Source: Chitinophaga pinensis (GTDB lineage Bacteria > Bacteroidota > Bacteroidia > Chitinophagales > CAMDFR01). From it: DNA of 64,000 bases. The DNA lies in the NCBI GenBank assembly GCA_945860705.1, contig CAMART010000016.1:1-64000 (forward strand). Reading direction: 5' to 3'. A program made the translations under genes and the position numbers. Below the pieces are notes generated by a model, which searched no databases, had not been told where the DNA came from, and saw nothing but the letters and a program-made list of their open reading frames with translations. Below are positions 50,348 to 60,324 of this stretch, piece after piece. Positions within the stretch are counted from its first letter, which is position 1, and every line of letters begins with the position of its first letter.

Positions 50348-51157
50348 TTAATTTTTATCTCCAAAATCTAATTTCGAAATACCTACTGCTTTTAATGCTC
50401 TCTTTATATTCACTTTCAAAAACTCTTTTGTTTCAACTACCATACCTTTGGCAATTCCCTCTTCTGGTCTTGCAGTAAATTTCGAATCTCTATATTTAAA
50501 ATCTTCTCCTATTGGTGTAAAATAAAATCCATAATAAGATTTTCTACTTTCATTTTCTGGACAAGTCACTTTTCTTACACCATGTTGAGAAAGTTCGTCA
50601 GTTCTGAAAATAACCGCTCTGTTAAAAGCAGGCAATACAGCCTTTTCCATTTTGGTTACACGTTCATCCCAAAGTTCTAAATGCCCACCATATTCTTCTT
50701 TCCAGTGTTTATTTAGATAAATCAAAATATTTAATCTTCTATGAAGATTTTTCTCAGTATGCATATTATAGTCTAGATGCACGTCTACAAAACTGCCATT
50801 TAAACCTTGATGAATACCTGTACCATATCCATCTAATGTTGATTCTAGATTTGAAAGTCCAGAAATTTCATGCCAAACTTCTATTAATTCATTACTTCTA
50901 AGAGCCTCTCTTACTTGATTGAAAACTGGATGAAATTTTTCAAAATGATATTCTTCTTTTTTATTTTCATTAATAGATTTTCTTTTTACATGCATATCTT
51001 CCATTTTAGGAAAATTTTCATAAAGAAGATTTGCGTATTCTTCATTCAAAAAATTATCCATTATAATGTGCTTACATGGTGTATTACTATTAAAAGTAGC
51101 TTTTAACTCAGCTATTTTAGCTTTATCAAAATAAATTGGGTTTATGATACTTTCCAT
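50348..51157 (-). CDS. 2OG-Fe(II) oxygenase (prolyl-4-hydroxylase-like)
   Basis: The 269-residue product has the double-stranded beta-helix iron site: HxD in FVDVHLDYNMH, the third ligand His in ELSQHGVRKV, and a 2-oxoglutarate-binding Arg in SRKSYYGFYF. GGHLELWD and FNRAVIFRTD are further family landmarks. It hydroxylates an unknown protein or small-molecule substrate. Its stop is 28 bp from the tmRNA 5' end on the same strand, so the tmRNA promoter must lie within this gene. It is the first chromosomal gene beyond the island. Confidence 0.85.
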   Translation of the reverse strand: MESIINPIYFDKAKIAELKATFNSNTPCKHIIMDNFLNEEYANLLYENFPKMEDMHVKRKSINENKKEEYHFEKFHPVFNQVREALRSNELIEVWHEISGLSNLESTLDGYGTGIHQGLNGSFVDVHLDYNMHTEKNLHRRLNILIYLNKHWKEEYGGHLELWDERVTKMEKAVLPAFNRAVIFRTDELSQHGVRKVTCPENESRKSYYGFYFTPIGEDFKYRDSKFTARPEEGIAKGMVVETKEFLKVNIKRALKAVGISKLDFGDKN

Positions 51158-51333
51158 AACACAAAATTACTTATAAATTAATAAATTCCTACGTATATTA
51201 TAGATTAACATCTTTTAGTAATTAATGTTACTTTTTGATTTATAGTTCCTTTAAAAGGTTATAATTTTACACATTAATAATAATAGGCGATTTACACTTC
51301 TCATTATTTTAAGGAATAGTAATAGCTTTTTTA

Positions 51334-51341
51334 TATTTTTG
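51334..51341 (+). promoter_or_regulatory. TATTTTTG -7 box before the MlaD-like gene
   Basis: This matches TAnnTTTG, 25 bp before the GTG start. No clear -33 box was found. Confidence 0.35.
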
Positions 51342-51365
51342 TAGAAAATAATAATAAAATATCAA

Positions 51366-52370
51366 GTGTCAAAAGAATTAAAAGTAGGAATATTAGCCAT
51401 TGTAGGTATAGCTATATTTGTAGTAGGATTTAAGTTTTTAAAGGGATCTAATGTATTTAAAAATGACAATACATACTATGCTATATATGATAATGTAGAT
51501 GGACTCAATTCATCAAATCCTGTTTATGTAAGCGGATACCAAGTTGGTAGAATTGCTGATATCAATTTAATACAACTTGGAAATGGTATGAATAAAGCCT
51601 TGGTAACTTATAGTATCAGCGATGATGTGAAAATACCTAGAGGAAGTAGTGCTTTGATATATGCGACTGATCTATTAGGTGCAAAAGCAGTAAAAATTTC
51701 ATATGTCACTAATTCATCTTATTATGAAGATGAAGATACCATCATCAATGGAATGGAGTTGGGTATGATAGAGAAACTAGGAACTTCTATTACTCCTTTG
51801 TTGGGTCATTTGGATTCTTTAGTAGTGGGGCTTGGCTCTGTAGTAGACAAAAACAATAAAGACAATCTACAAAATACTATAGCTAATATCAATGCTGTTA
51901 TTACCCAATTAAATAAAGATTTACCAGGTATCACAGGTGGTGTAAACACATTGGTAAATGATAAAAATAGTAGTCTTAACAAAACATTAGGAAATCTTGA
52001 AACTTTTACGGGTAACCTCAATCAAAATAATGCTAAAATTAATCACTTACTCACAAACTTAGACCAATTTAGTGATACTCTTAACGAATTGCAACTCAAA
52101 CAAACTGTTGCAAACGCTGAGTTAGCAATAGCTCAACTAAATACACTTCTTGCTCAAATAAATACTGGTAAAGGTACTATGGGTAAACTTGTTAAGGATG
52201 AAGCACTTTACAATAATCTTCAAAACGCTTCGAGCAATTTAAATCTATTATTAGATGACTTTAAAGCAAATCCAAATAGATATGTACATCTATCATTACT
52301 AAAAATAGATAGAACTGTGAAAACTAAAAAACTTCAACAAGACATAGAAAAAGCAAATGCTCCAAAATAA
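51366..52370 (+). CDS. MlaD/MCE-domain lipid-transport protein
   Basis: The start is GTG. An N-terminal membrane anchor (LKVGILAIVGIAIFVVGFKF) is followed by an MCE domain (YAIYDNVDGLNSSNPVYVSG, GSSALIYATDLLGAKAVKI). The C-terminal helical, coiled-coil-like half ends in a basic tail. It is the periplasmic substrate-binding component of an Mla-type phospholipid transporter. The permease and ATPase are not in the window. It is followed 39 bp later by the OstA-like gene, a pairing that fits outer-membrane maintenance. Confidence 0.88.
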   Translation: MSKELKVGILAIVGIAIFVVGFKFLKGSNVFKNDNTYYAIYDNVDGLNSSNPVYVSGYQVGRIADINLIQLGNGMNKALVTYSISDDVKIPRGSSALIYATDLLGAKAVKISYVTNSSYYEDEDTIINGMELGMIEKLGTSITPLLGHLDSLVVGLGSVVDKNNKDNLQNTIANINAVITQLNKDLPGITGGVNTLVNDKNSSLNKTLGNLETFTGNLNQNNAKINHLLTNLDQFSDTLNELQLKQTVANAELAIAQLNTLLAQINTGKGTMGKLVKDEALYNNLQNASSNLNLLLDDFKANPNRYVHLSLLKIDRTVKTKKLQQDIEKANAPK

Positions 52371-52409
52371 CCGATTTTGAAAGAGACAATAAATAAATAT
52401 AACATTATA

Positions 52410-53927
52410 ATGAAAAATATGCTGAACCTGTTTCAGCATATTTTTTTAATAGTTATTTGTACTACTATATATGCACAAACTCCTACAAATACTGGCGAAA
52501 AAAAAGAAATTGAAATATTAAATTCAGATAAACTGAGCTATACAAATACTAATGGATATGAAGTACAATATCTTGTAGGAAATGTAAAACTCAAACATAT
52601 CAATACTTACATAGAATGCGATAGTGCAGTGGTAATGAAATCTGTAAATAAGATATATGCATTTGGTAATGTATATATCAATCATAATGGGAATATAGAT
52701 ATTCACTCTGATCAACTATATTATTTTGGAGATACAAAAACAGCCGAACTAAAACAAAATGTGACCTTAAGTGATGGTAAAATGAGGTTGGAAGCACCGG
52801 AAGTAAGGTATGATATGAATTCTTCAATAGGTACTTACAATAATTCAGGTACTGTTTTTAGTGATGAATCAGTGATAAAAAGCCAAAAAGGCACCTATTA
52901 CAACAATACTTCAGATATATTTTTTAGAGACAATGTAGTAGTGACAAATCCAAAATTTACACTTACTTCAGATACGTTACAATACAACTCAAGTTCAGAT
53001 AAAGCTACCTTCTATAGCCTTACAGAAATAAAAGGCAATGGTAGTACTATTTTATGCTATACTGGTCACTATGATACGAAAAGAGGATTAGCAGATTTTG
53101 GATACAATACTAAAATAATCAACGAAAGCCAAACGCTCTATGGCGATAGCATATACTATGATAGAAATCTTGAGTATGCAAAAACATTCAAGCATTTCAC
53201 CATGGTAGATGATAGTAATAAAGTAATGATCATAGGTACTCGAGCTAATTATAAAGAAGAAAACAAATATTTATTTGCATTTCAAAGACCTTTGCTTATT
53301 AATTATTCAGATGCTGATACTTTGTATTTAAGAGCTGATACATTAATATCTTACAATAAAGAAATCTCTGACAAACGTTTTTTTACCGCATATAGAAATG
53401 TAAGAATGTATAGAAAAGACTTACAAGCAAGATCTGACTCTTTATATTACTCTTTTGAAGATTCTACATTCAGAATGTTTTACAAACCAATATTGTGGAG
53501 CGATGAAATGCAAAGTACAGCGGATACGATTTTTATTTTGACTAAGAAAAATAAAGCATATCAGCTACATTATTATAGCAATGCATATATTATAATGCAA
53601 ACAGTAAAAAATTATTTTGACCAAATAAAGGGAAATAAGATAATAGGTTACTTAAAGGAAAATGAACTGGAATATATGGATGTGAAAGGAAGTGCAGAGT
53701 CACTATATTATGGCAAAAATGATAATAACAAAATTCTAGGGCAAAATAATGCTACTTCTTCTTATATGAAAATATATTTTAGTGATAAAAAAGTAGATAT
53801 AGTGAAATTTATCAATAAACCAATTGCTATCTTCACTCCTATCAGACAAGTTACCGAAGAGCAAAAACTACTTAAAAACTTCAATTGGCAAGAAAGCCTT
53901 AGACCAAAGAATAAAGATGATTTGTAA
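52410..53927 (+). CDS. OstA/LptA-like outer-membrane biogenesis protein
   Basis: The ATG at 52410 is used (the frame to 52377 opens at TTG). A signal peptide (NLFQHIFLIVICTTIYAQ) precedes repeated beta-jellyroll segments of the LptA/OstA type (VQYLVGNVKLKHINTYIECD, HSDQLYYFGDTKTAELKQNV, GNGSTILCYTGHYDTKRG). At about 505 residues it is longer than LptA and lacks a clear LptD barrel. An LPS-transport bridging role is inferred from the family. Confidence 0.82.
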   Translation: MKNMLNLFQHIFLIVICTTIYAQTPTNTGEKKEIEILNSDKLSYTNTNGYEVQYLVGNVKLKHINTYIECDSAVVMKSVNKIYAFGNVYINHNGNIDIHSDQLYYFGDTKTAELKQNVTLSDGKMRLEAPEVRYDMNSSIGTYNNSGTVFSDESVIKSQKGTYYNNTSDIFFRDNVVVTNPKFTLTSDTLQYNSSSDKATFYSLTEIKGNGSTILCYTGHYDTKRGLADFGYNTKIINESQTLYGDSIYYDRNLEYAKTFKHFTMVDDSNKVMIIGTRANYKEENKYLFAFQRPLLINYSDADTLYLRADTLISYNKEISDKRFFTAYRNVRMYRKDLQARSDSLYYSFEDSTFRMFYKPILWSDEMQSTADTIFILTKKNKAYQLHYYSNAYIIMQTVKNYFDQIKGNKIIGYLKENELEYMDVKGSAESLYYGKNDNNKILGQNNATSSYMKIYFSDKKVDIVKFINKPIAIFTPIRQVTEEQKLLKNFNWQESLRPKNKDDL

Positions 53928-54008
53928 TATCTTAACTATTTTTCACATAGCTATTTTTATGGAATCATATTTGATATAGCATCTTTGCAATATAAAAAAT
54001 TAAAAAAT

Positions 54009-55652
54009 ATGAAAAAACTTATTTTCACCTTATCAAGTATAATATTAAGCAATATACTTTTGCATAGTGCTAACCCACAAAAGATTGTAGAATCTAAAAT
54101 AAAAGAAGTAACAGTATATAGACAACAAGCTAAAATAGGAAATGAAGCTTCTTTGACGCTAAATGCTGGAACTACAGAAGTAGTATTCAATAATATTACT
54201 ACCCAAATCAATCCAAATAGTCTACAAGTAGCTGTAAAAGGTGATATCACTTTATTAGCTGCACGATATGAAACCAATTATTTAAAAAAGAAAGAAACGA
54301 ATTCAAAAATCAATCTATATCAAGATTCGCTTGAATTATTGAGTGAGAAAATAAACTGGAATAATGAAATGATTCAAATGTATACTGCAGAAGAATCTAT
54401 ACTTGAAGCAAATAAAAAGCTTACTAACGAAAAAATAAATATAACTGCAGCGGAAGTAAAAGCTTATGCTGATATGTATAGAGCTCGATTGTTTGAATTG
54501 AGAGAAAAGAAATTTATAATTTCTAAACAACAAAAAAACTTAAATGAACAATTAGGCAATCTACAAGCTCAATTGAATGAATGGAACGCAAAAAATAACC
54601 AACCGAGTGGACAAATAATACTAACTGTAAGTACCAATACAACTATAAATGGAGCTATCAAATGTACGTATATAGTAAACAATGCTGGATGGACTCCAAT
54701 TTATGACCTTCGAAGTGATGGATGGGGCAAACCTATAGACCTTGTGTACAAAGCAAATATTTACCAAAACACTGGCTACAGTTGGGAAGATGTAGCTATG
54801 ACTATATGCACGGGCAATCCTACACTCAATAATAATAGACCAATATTAAATCCTTTATATGTAAACTTTGTGACATACAGAATTCAAGAAGCTGTATCAA
54901 CTGGTTCAAAAGGTATGTATAAAAGCTATAATGCTGCTCCAAGCACAGTAAATATGGCTACTTATGATAAAGAAAGTGATGATGAAAAATTATCTTTTGA
55001 AGAAGCTAAATCACTTGAAAATACTGCAACAACAAACCTACTCAATGAAGAATATAAACTATCTCAAACACAAACAATTGAAAGTGATGGAAAATATCAT
55101 TTGGTAAATATGAATACATATAGCTTGCCAGCTACATATGAATACCATACAGTTCCAAAACTAGATGCAGTAGCATACTTATTGGCAAAAGTGACAGATT
55201 ATGGAAAGTATAACCTCATACCAGGCATTGCAAATATATTCTTAGAAGGCTCTTATATAGGTCAGTCAAATATAAATCCATTTACTATGGGAGACACGAT
55301 GCTTATCTCGTTAGGAAGAGATGAAGGTATCAATGTAAAAAGAATAAAACTTCTAGAATTCTGCAAAACTAAATGGATAGATACTAAAAAAACAGAAACT
55401 TTTGCTTATGATATTATTATCAAAAACAATAAATCTACTACTATAGAAATAGATGTACTAGACCAAATTCCAATCAGTAAAAATGATGATATAAAAGTAG
55501 AGATAGAAGAAATGTCTGGTGCAAACTATACACAAGAGATAGGAAAACTCAACTGGAAACTAAGTATAGCTCCTAATACTTCTAAAAAAATACGTCTTAC
55601 TTATACTATTAAATATCCTAAAGATCAGACAATTCAAGAAACTAATTTTTAG
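54009..55652 (+). CDS. DUF4139 protein (mucoidy inhibitor MuiA family)
   Basis: The ATG at 54009 is used. It encodes a signal peptide (MKKLIFTLSSIILSNILLHS), then a DUF4140 N-terminal domain (KEVTVYRQQAKIGNEASLTL), a central coiled coil and the DUF4139 beta domain (NNAGWTPIYDLRSDGWGKPI, YQNTGYSWEDVAMTICTGNP). It is probably secreted or periplasmic. The biochemical role of the family is not established. A strong terminator follows. Confidence 0.85.
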   Translation: MKKLIFTLSSIILSNILLHSANPQKIVESKIKEVTVYRQQAKIGNEASLTLNAGTTEVVFNNITTQINPNSLQVAVKGDITLLAARYETNYLKKKETNSKINLYQDSLELLSEKINWNNEMIQMYTAEESILEANKKLTNEKINITAAEVKAYADMYRARLFELREKKFIISKQQKNLNEQLGNLQAQLNEWNAKNNQPSGQIILTVSTNTTINGAIKCTYIVNNAGWTPIYDLRSDGWGKPIDLVYKANIYQNTGYSWEDVAMTICTGNPTLNNNRPILNPLYVNFVTYRIQEAVSTGSKGMYKSYNAAPSTVNMATYDKESDDEKLSFEEAKSLENTATTNLLNEEYKLSQTQTIESDGKYHLVNMNTYSLPATYEYHTVPKLDAVAYLLAKVTDYGKYNLIPGIANIFLEGSYIGQSNINPFTMGDTMLISLGRDEGINVKRIKLLEFCKTKWIDTKKTETFAYDIIIKNNKSTTIEIDVLDQIPISKNDDIKVEIEEMSGANYTQEIGKLNWKLSIAPNTSKKIRLTYTIKYPKDQTIQETNF

Positions 55653-55669
55653 AATTTAATATAAATATT

Positions 55670-55706
55670 AAAGGGGGATTTTTTGCTTCGCAAAAAATCC
55701 CCCTTT
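55670..55706 (+). terminator. Strong rho-independent terminator
   Basis: A 17-bp perfect stem (AAAGGGGGATTTTTTGC/GCAAAAAATCCCCCTTT) with loop TTC is followed by a T-run, 17 bp after the DUF4139 stop. Confidence 0.92.
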
Positions 55707-55786
55707 TTTTTATAAACATATACACAGCTTACATTTAAATATTTATTTAACATTTTTTATCAATATCCTTACTTTTACATGAGTTA

Positions 55787-58225
55787 ATGATTTACAAACT
55801 ATTAAATAAAAGTATGAAGTTTATTTACACTAGTCTTATATTATTATTTTTTGCATTTGAAAGCAATGCACAAAAATCTATATTGAAAGGAACTGTCACT
55901 GACGATAAAACAAATGAACCAATGATGTCTGTTTCTATTTACGTGAAAGAAACTAAACAAGCTATGGCTTCAGATTTTGATGGCAATTTCAAATTTGAAA
56001 TGGAGCCAGGTCAATACAATGTAGTTTTTAAATATGTAGGATATGAAGAGCAAGATTTAAAGATAGAAATACGTCCAAATGAAACAGTAGTAAAAAACAT
56101 TAAGCTGGTAGAAACTCCTCAAGAACTTGGGCTAGTAGTAGTGACGGGCACTAAATATGAAAAAGATGTGAGTGAGCAAGTAGTAAGTATGGAAGTAATG
56201 AAACTGAGTACCATACAAAACTCAAATAGTAAAATGACAGAGAGTTTAAACAAAGTACCAGGTGTAAATATGATAGGTAATAATATCAGTATTCGTGGTG
56301 GTGCGGGATTTAGTGATGGAGCAAATACGCGTGTAATGATGCTACTTGATGACTTGCCTCTCGTAGGTGCAGACAATGGCTCTATTAGATGGGATGCATT
56401 GCCACTAGAAAGTATAGAACAAATGGAGGTAATCAAGGGTGCTTCTTCAGCATTATATGGAACTAGTGCTATGAATGGTGTAATAAATATACGTACTGGT
56501 AATCCAAAAAGTGATAAACCATATACAAAAATCATCTCAAATTTTGGAGGCTATGAAGCTCCTAAAAATAAAGCCTATAGTAGATGGTGGAAAACAGACC
56601 ATCACACTCCTATGTTTGGTGGTATTTCTTTAGTACATAGAAGAAAATTTAAATGGTTTGATGTGAGTTTTGGAGCAAACTATCAGCAAGATCAGCACTA
56701 TTTAAAATTCAATGATTCTAAAAAATTTAGATTTAATTTAAAACTTAGACGAGTTTTTACTGGAAAACTAGAAGGATTGACCATAGGAATCAATACTAAT
56801 TATGCTCATGAAAGTGGCAATCAATATTTTACTTGGTCTTCATATAGAAGAGCTGTAAACCCTACTACACAAGAACTTACTATTAATGTAGATTCTCTTA
56901 TTTATTTCCCATTTGCAAAAAATCCATACTTAAATAGAAATATAAATATCGACCCTTATGTTACTTATTTCAATAAACATGGAGATAGACATGCGTTGAA
57001 ATTTAGGATTTATAATACAAAAAACTACGAACAGGAATTTAAAAATTCCAACTTTGATCCATTTGCTATACCAAAATATGAAACATCTGGAAAGCCTTTA
57101 TTTTCAAATGCTACTCAGATCTATGGAGAATATTCTTATGTTAGAATGTTTGATAAAATAGATGTGAATGTTACTACTGGTTTTGCAGGTAGTTATTCAA
57201 ATATTAAAAGTTTGACTTTTAATGGATCACACTATACCGGGAATGCTGGTGTATATTTACAAGCAGATAAAAAATTCTTCAAAAAATTGACTGTTTCTGC
57301 TGGTATTAGAGCTGAATTTTCAAAAACAGATACGATAATTGCTAAGAAAAACATATCATTTTCTAATACAAAACCTTTGTTGAGTCCGGTAGTTCCCGTT
57401 TTTAGATTAGGAATGAACTACCAAGTAAGCAGAGGAACATTCTTAAGAGCTTCATTTGGACAGGCATATAGATTCCCTACAGCAGCAGAATTATTTATAC
57501 TTACAAGCAGAGCAGGCGGAAGAGTGTTTCCAAATCCAAATTTATCTCCAGAAGATGGATGGAGCACTGAAATCGGTATAAAACAAGCGGTAAAAGTAAA
57601 AAAATGGTTTGCATACTTTGATTTATCTGGATATTTCACAAAATATAGAAATATGATAGACTATAAACTAGGCAATTTTATACCTCCAGGAGACTCTGTA
57701 GCTTCGTATGGTGCTCAGGCACAAAATATAGATAGAGTTACTATTTTTGGTACAGAAGCATCTGCATTTGGACAAGGTAAATTATTTGGTATACCATTCA
57801 ATTTTATTGTTGGATATTCATTCACACTACCATACAATACTGATACACTCAAAAATGCTTATAACAAAAAAATTAGCCTTACAAATAGAGATGCACCAAT
57901 ATTGGATTATAGAAACATCCATAGTTTTAAAGCAGATATAGAAGCTACTTATAAAAATGTTTCACTAGGAATTAGTTTTGTATATAATAGCTACACTAAT
58001 AGACTTCCGGGAAGTGCTAGTGGTTTTGCTCCAGGTATACTAGACTATAGAAAATATCATAGTAAAGGTTCATTCTTGTTTGATATGAGGCTTGCATATA
58101 CAATTAACGAAAAAGTAAGATTGTCATTCATTGCAAAAAATTTATTGAACAATGAATATATGCTACGTGCAGGATTTATAGAAGCTCCTAGAAACTATGC
58201 AATGCAGATAAGTTATGAATTTTAA
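55787..58225 (+). CDS. TonB-dependent outer-membrane receptor
   Basis: The signal peptide is MKFIYTSLILLFFAFESNAQ, so the ATG at 55814 is more likely than 55787. A CarboxypepD-regulatory domain follows (GTVTDDKTNEPMMSVSIYVK), then the plug (MTESLNKVPGVNMIGNNISI, IKGASSALYGTSAMNGVINI) and a 22-strand-type barrel ending in an aromatic (MQISYEF). At about 800 residues it is a typical size. The substrate is unknown. No SusD partner is adjacent, which argues against a polysaccharide SusC role. The neighbouring heme-motif proteins could point to metal or heme, but this is weak. Confidence 0.9.
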   Translation: MIYKLLNKSMKFIYTSLILLFFAFESNAQKSILKGTVTDDKTNEPMMSVSIYVKETKQAMASDFDGNFKFEMEPGQYNVVFKYVGYEEQDLKIEIRPNETVVKNIKLVETPQELGLVVVTGTKYEKDVSEQVVSMEVMKLSTIQNSNSKMTESLNKVPGVNMIGNNISIRGGAGFSDGANTRVMMLLDDLPLVGADNGSIRWDALPLESIEQMEVIKGASSALYGTSAMNGVINIRTGNPKSDKPYTKIISNFGGYEAPKNKAYSRWWKTDHHTPMFGGISLVHRRKFKWFDVSFGANYQQDQHYLKFNDSKKFRFNLKLRRVFTGKLEGLTIGINTNYAHESGNQYFTWSSYRRAVNPTTQELTINVDSLIYFPFAKNPYLNRNINIDPYVTYFNKHGDRHALKFRIYNTKNYEQEFKNSNFDPFAIPKYETSGKPLFSNATQIYGEYSYVRMFDKIDVNVTTGFAGSYSNIKSLTFNGSHYTGNAGVYLQADKKFFKKLTVSAGIRAEFSKTDTIIAKKNISFSNTKPLLSPVVPVFRLGMNYQVSRGTFLRASFGQAYRFPTAAELFILTSRAGGRVFPNPNLSPEDGWSTEIGIKQAVKVKKWFAYFDLSGYFTKYRNMIDYKLGNFIPPGDSVASYGAQAQNIDRVTIFGTEASAFGQGKLFGIPFNFIVGYSFTLPYNTDTLKNAYNKKISLTNRDAPILDYRNIHSFKADIEATYKNVSLGISFVYNSYTNRLPGSASGFAPGILDYRKYHSKGSFLFDMRLAYTINEKVRLSFIAKNLLNNEYMLRAGFIEAPRNYAMQISYEF

Positions 58226-58292
58226 TATATATATAATTTAAAATGAATTATTAATAAGGATATTTTGTTATACTTATTATGATATTTACATT

Positions 58293-58667
58293 ATGAAAAA
58301 ACTTTCTTTATTAGGTATCGTTATAATTCTTTGCTATTTTATCATTTCATCTTGCAATAAAGATAAAATCAATAATAATACAACTTTAGATTGTACAATA
58401 GTAGATTCTACCAATACGTATGATTTAAGAATAAAATCTATCATGGACATTAACTGTGCAACAGCTGGATGCCATAATACAACTAGCGCTAGTGCCACAG
58501 TAATACTTGACAATTATAATAGTACTAAAGATGCTTTAGCTACAAAAAATGTCCTTTGTGCTATGAAGTACGAAACTAATTGTATCCCTATGCCTCCAAG
58601 TGGTAAACTTAACGATACTATTATAAATTATATTAACTGCTGGAAAGAAGCAGGATATCCAAGATAA
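58293..58667 (+). CDS. Lipoprotein with a CX4CH heme-like motif, 124 aa
   Basis: A lipoprotein signal (IILCYFIISSCNKD) is followed by a small domain with NCATAGCHN (C-x4-C-H) and further Cys pairs (VLCAMKYETNC). The domain resembles the cytochrome-c-like domains in the 60325-60996 product, including the PPSGKL distal segment that may supply an axial ligand (CIPMPPSG). Covalent heme binding through CX4CH is unusual and unproven. The DUF5777 gene follows 8 bp later. Confidence 0.75.
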   Translation: MKKLSLLGIVIILCYFIISSCNKDKINNNTTLDCTIVDSTNTYDLRIKSIMDINCATAGCHNTTSASATVILDNYNSTKDALATKNVLCAMKYETNCIPMPPSGKLNDTIINYINCWKEAGYPR

Positions 58668-58675
58668 ATCAAATT

Positions 58676-59671
58676 ATGAAAAAAACATTAGCATTATTTA
58701 CTTTATTATTTTCAGTATTCATCAACTTTGCTCAAGATGTAAATATAGATGACCTACTAAATGAAAACAATAAACAAAAAGACTATGTAAGTGCCACATT
58801 TAAAGGCACTCGACTCATAAATGGACATACTGTAGAAACTACAAAAAAACATGCATTAGATTTTTTGATTACTCATAGATTTGGAGATATGGGCGTAAAA
58901 GGTGTCAGTGGTCATACACTTTTTGGTATAGACAATGCATCAGATATTCAATTTGTTTTTGAGTATGGTATCACAGATGATATTACAGTTGGTTTTAGTA
59001 GAACTCAGGGTGCTGGTAAAGTGAGAGAACTCTATACTGGACTTTTTAAATACCGAGTTTATAAGCAAACTACAAATAATAAAAGACCTTTTACAATAAC
59101 TTTATTAGGTAATGCTACAATAAGTAGTATGAAAAAACAAAGTGATCCATTATTGATATCAAGCTTTCCAAAATTCAGTAATAGAATGTCTTATTTAGTG
59201 CAAGCAATGGTAGCTAGAAAATTTAATAAGTGGCTTACTGTACAAATAACTCCTACTTTTCTTTGGAGAAATCTAGTAGATTATAATGACAACAATGGTT
59301 TATTTTTTATGGGTCTTGGTGCAAGAGCAAAAATTTCAAAACGCTCTGCAATTGTATTTGAATACTATTTGCCATTGATGGGAAAAGGACAAAACTATAG
59401 AGAATATTTCCCTATGATTCGTGGCAAAAAAGATGCAAGCTACTACCCTTCTCTTCATATTGGATATGAATTGGAAACAGGCGGACATGTTTTTCACATA
59501 AATTTGACAAATAGTGCAGGACTTTTAGAAAATGATTATTTACCATTTAATAATAAAAATTGGGCTCAAGGCGGTTTTAGATTAGGATTTACGATTTCAA
59601 GAGGTTTTTATTTTAGCAAAGGAACTAACGCTTGGACAGGAAAACCTAAAAAAACTAAAGAAGCTCAATAA
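58676..59671 (+). CDS. DUF5777 family beta-barrel protein
   Basis: A signal peptide (MKKTLALFTLLFSVFINFAQ) precedes a beta-rich, outer-membrane-barrel-like sequence (LDFLITHRFGDMGVKG, FVFEYGITDDITVGFSRT, FRLGFTISRGFYF). DUF5777 proteins recur beside YceI and cytochrome-like lipoproteins in Bacteroidota, as here. Function is not established. Confidence 0.8.
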   Translation: MKKTLALFTLLFSVFINFAQDVNIDDLLNENNKQKDYVSATFKGTRLINGHTVETTKKHALDFLITHRFGDMGVKGVSGHTLFGIDNASDIQFVFEYGITDDITVGFSRTQGAGKVRELYTGLFKYRVYKQTTNNKRPFTITLLGNATISSMKKQSDPLLISSFPKFSNRMSYLVQAMVARKFNKWLTVQITPTFLWRNLVDYNDNNGLFFMGLGARAKISKRSAIVFEYYLPLMGKGQNYREYFPMIRGKKDASYYPSLHIGYELETGGHVFHINLTNSAGLLENDYLPFNNKNWAQGGFRLGFTISRGFYFSKGTNAWTGKPKKTKEAQ

Positions 59672-59700
59672 ATTAATTAGTTTTATTATCTGTTTGGCAC

Positions 59701-59708
59701 TACATTTG
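59701..59708 (+). promoter_or_regulatory. TACATTTG -7 box before the YceI gene
   Basis: This matches TAnnTTTG exactly, 29 bp before the ATG. The -33 element is weak. Confidence 0.45.
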
Positions 59709-59737
59709 GATTATATAAATTATAAAAATAATATATT

Positions 59738-60280
59738 ATGAAAAAATTAGTAATTTTAGTAAGTATCTTAAGTATATATACTGCAAGTATCGCTCAGACT
59801 TTTATTGCAAAAAATGCTTCAATACGTTTTTTCTCAACTACACCAGTTGAAAATATAGATGCAACTACAAAAACTGCTGTAGCATTATTAAATACTAGCA
59901 CAGGGATGCTCACATTTAAAGCAAGTAATAAATCATTTATTTTTCCAGATAAATTGATGCAAGAACACTTTAACGAAAACTATATGGAAAGTGATAAATA
60001 TCCAAATGCAGAATTTACAGGCACGATTGAAAATATGCCCAACCTTTCTAAAGATGGTGTATACAATGTAAATGTAAAAGGAAAATTCACAGTACATGGT
60101 GTATCTAAAGATAGAACAATACTTGCTACACTTACAGTAAAAGGCGGTAAAATTACTGGATACTCAAAATTTATGGTAAAATGTGTAGATCATGATATTG
60201 AGATACCAAAAATTGTTTTAGCAAAAATAGCTGAATCAATAGAAGTAACTGTAAATTGCGAATTTTTACCAAAAGAATAA
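59738..60280 (+). CDS. YceI family periplasmic protein
   Basis: A signal peptide (MKKLVILVSILSIYTASIAQ) precedes a YceI lipocalin-like barrel. Visible landmarks are FIAKNASIRFFSTTPVENID, HFNENYMESDKYPNAEFTG, GKFTVHGVSKDR and the final strand VTVNCEF. Family members bind isoprenoid lipids such as polyprenyl quinones. At 180 residues it is a normal length. It lies among heme-motif lipoproteins and DUF5777, so a link to respiration or quinones is plausible. Confidence 0.9.
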   Translation: MKKLVILVSILSIYTASIAQTFIAKNASIRFFSTTPVENIDATTKTAVALLNTSTGMLTFKASNKSFIFPDKLMQEHFNENYMESDKYPNAEFTGTIENMPNLSKDGVYNVNVKGKFTVHGVSKDRTILATLTVKGGKITGYSKFMVKCVDHDIEIPKIVLAKIAESIEVTVNCEFLPKE

Positions 60281-60285
60281 ATCAC

Positions 60286-60311
60286 AAAAAGATGCTTATT
60301 TGCATCTTTTT
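60286..60311 (+). terminator. Rho-independent terminator after yceI
   Basis: A 10-bp stem AAAAAGATGC/GCATCTTTTT with loop TTATTT is followed by more T residues. It lies 5 bp after the stop codon. Confidence 0.85.
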
Positions 60312-60324
60312 TTAATTAAATATT

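Noticed and set aside
56119-56535. 138-codon ORF antisense to the TonB receptor plug
   Set aside because: The plug-domain motifs on the plus strand explain the conservation. The antisense frame has no start context or family signal.
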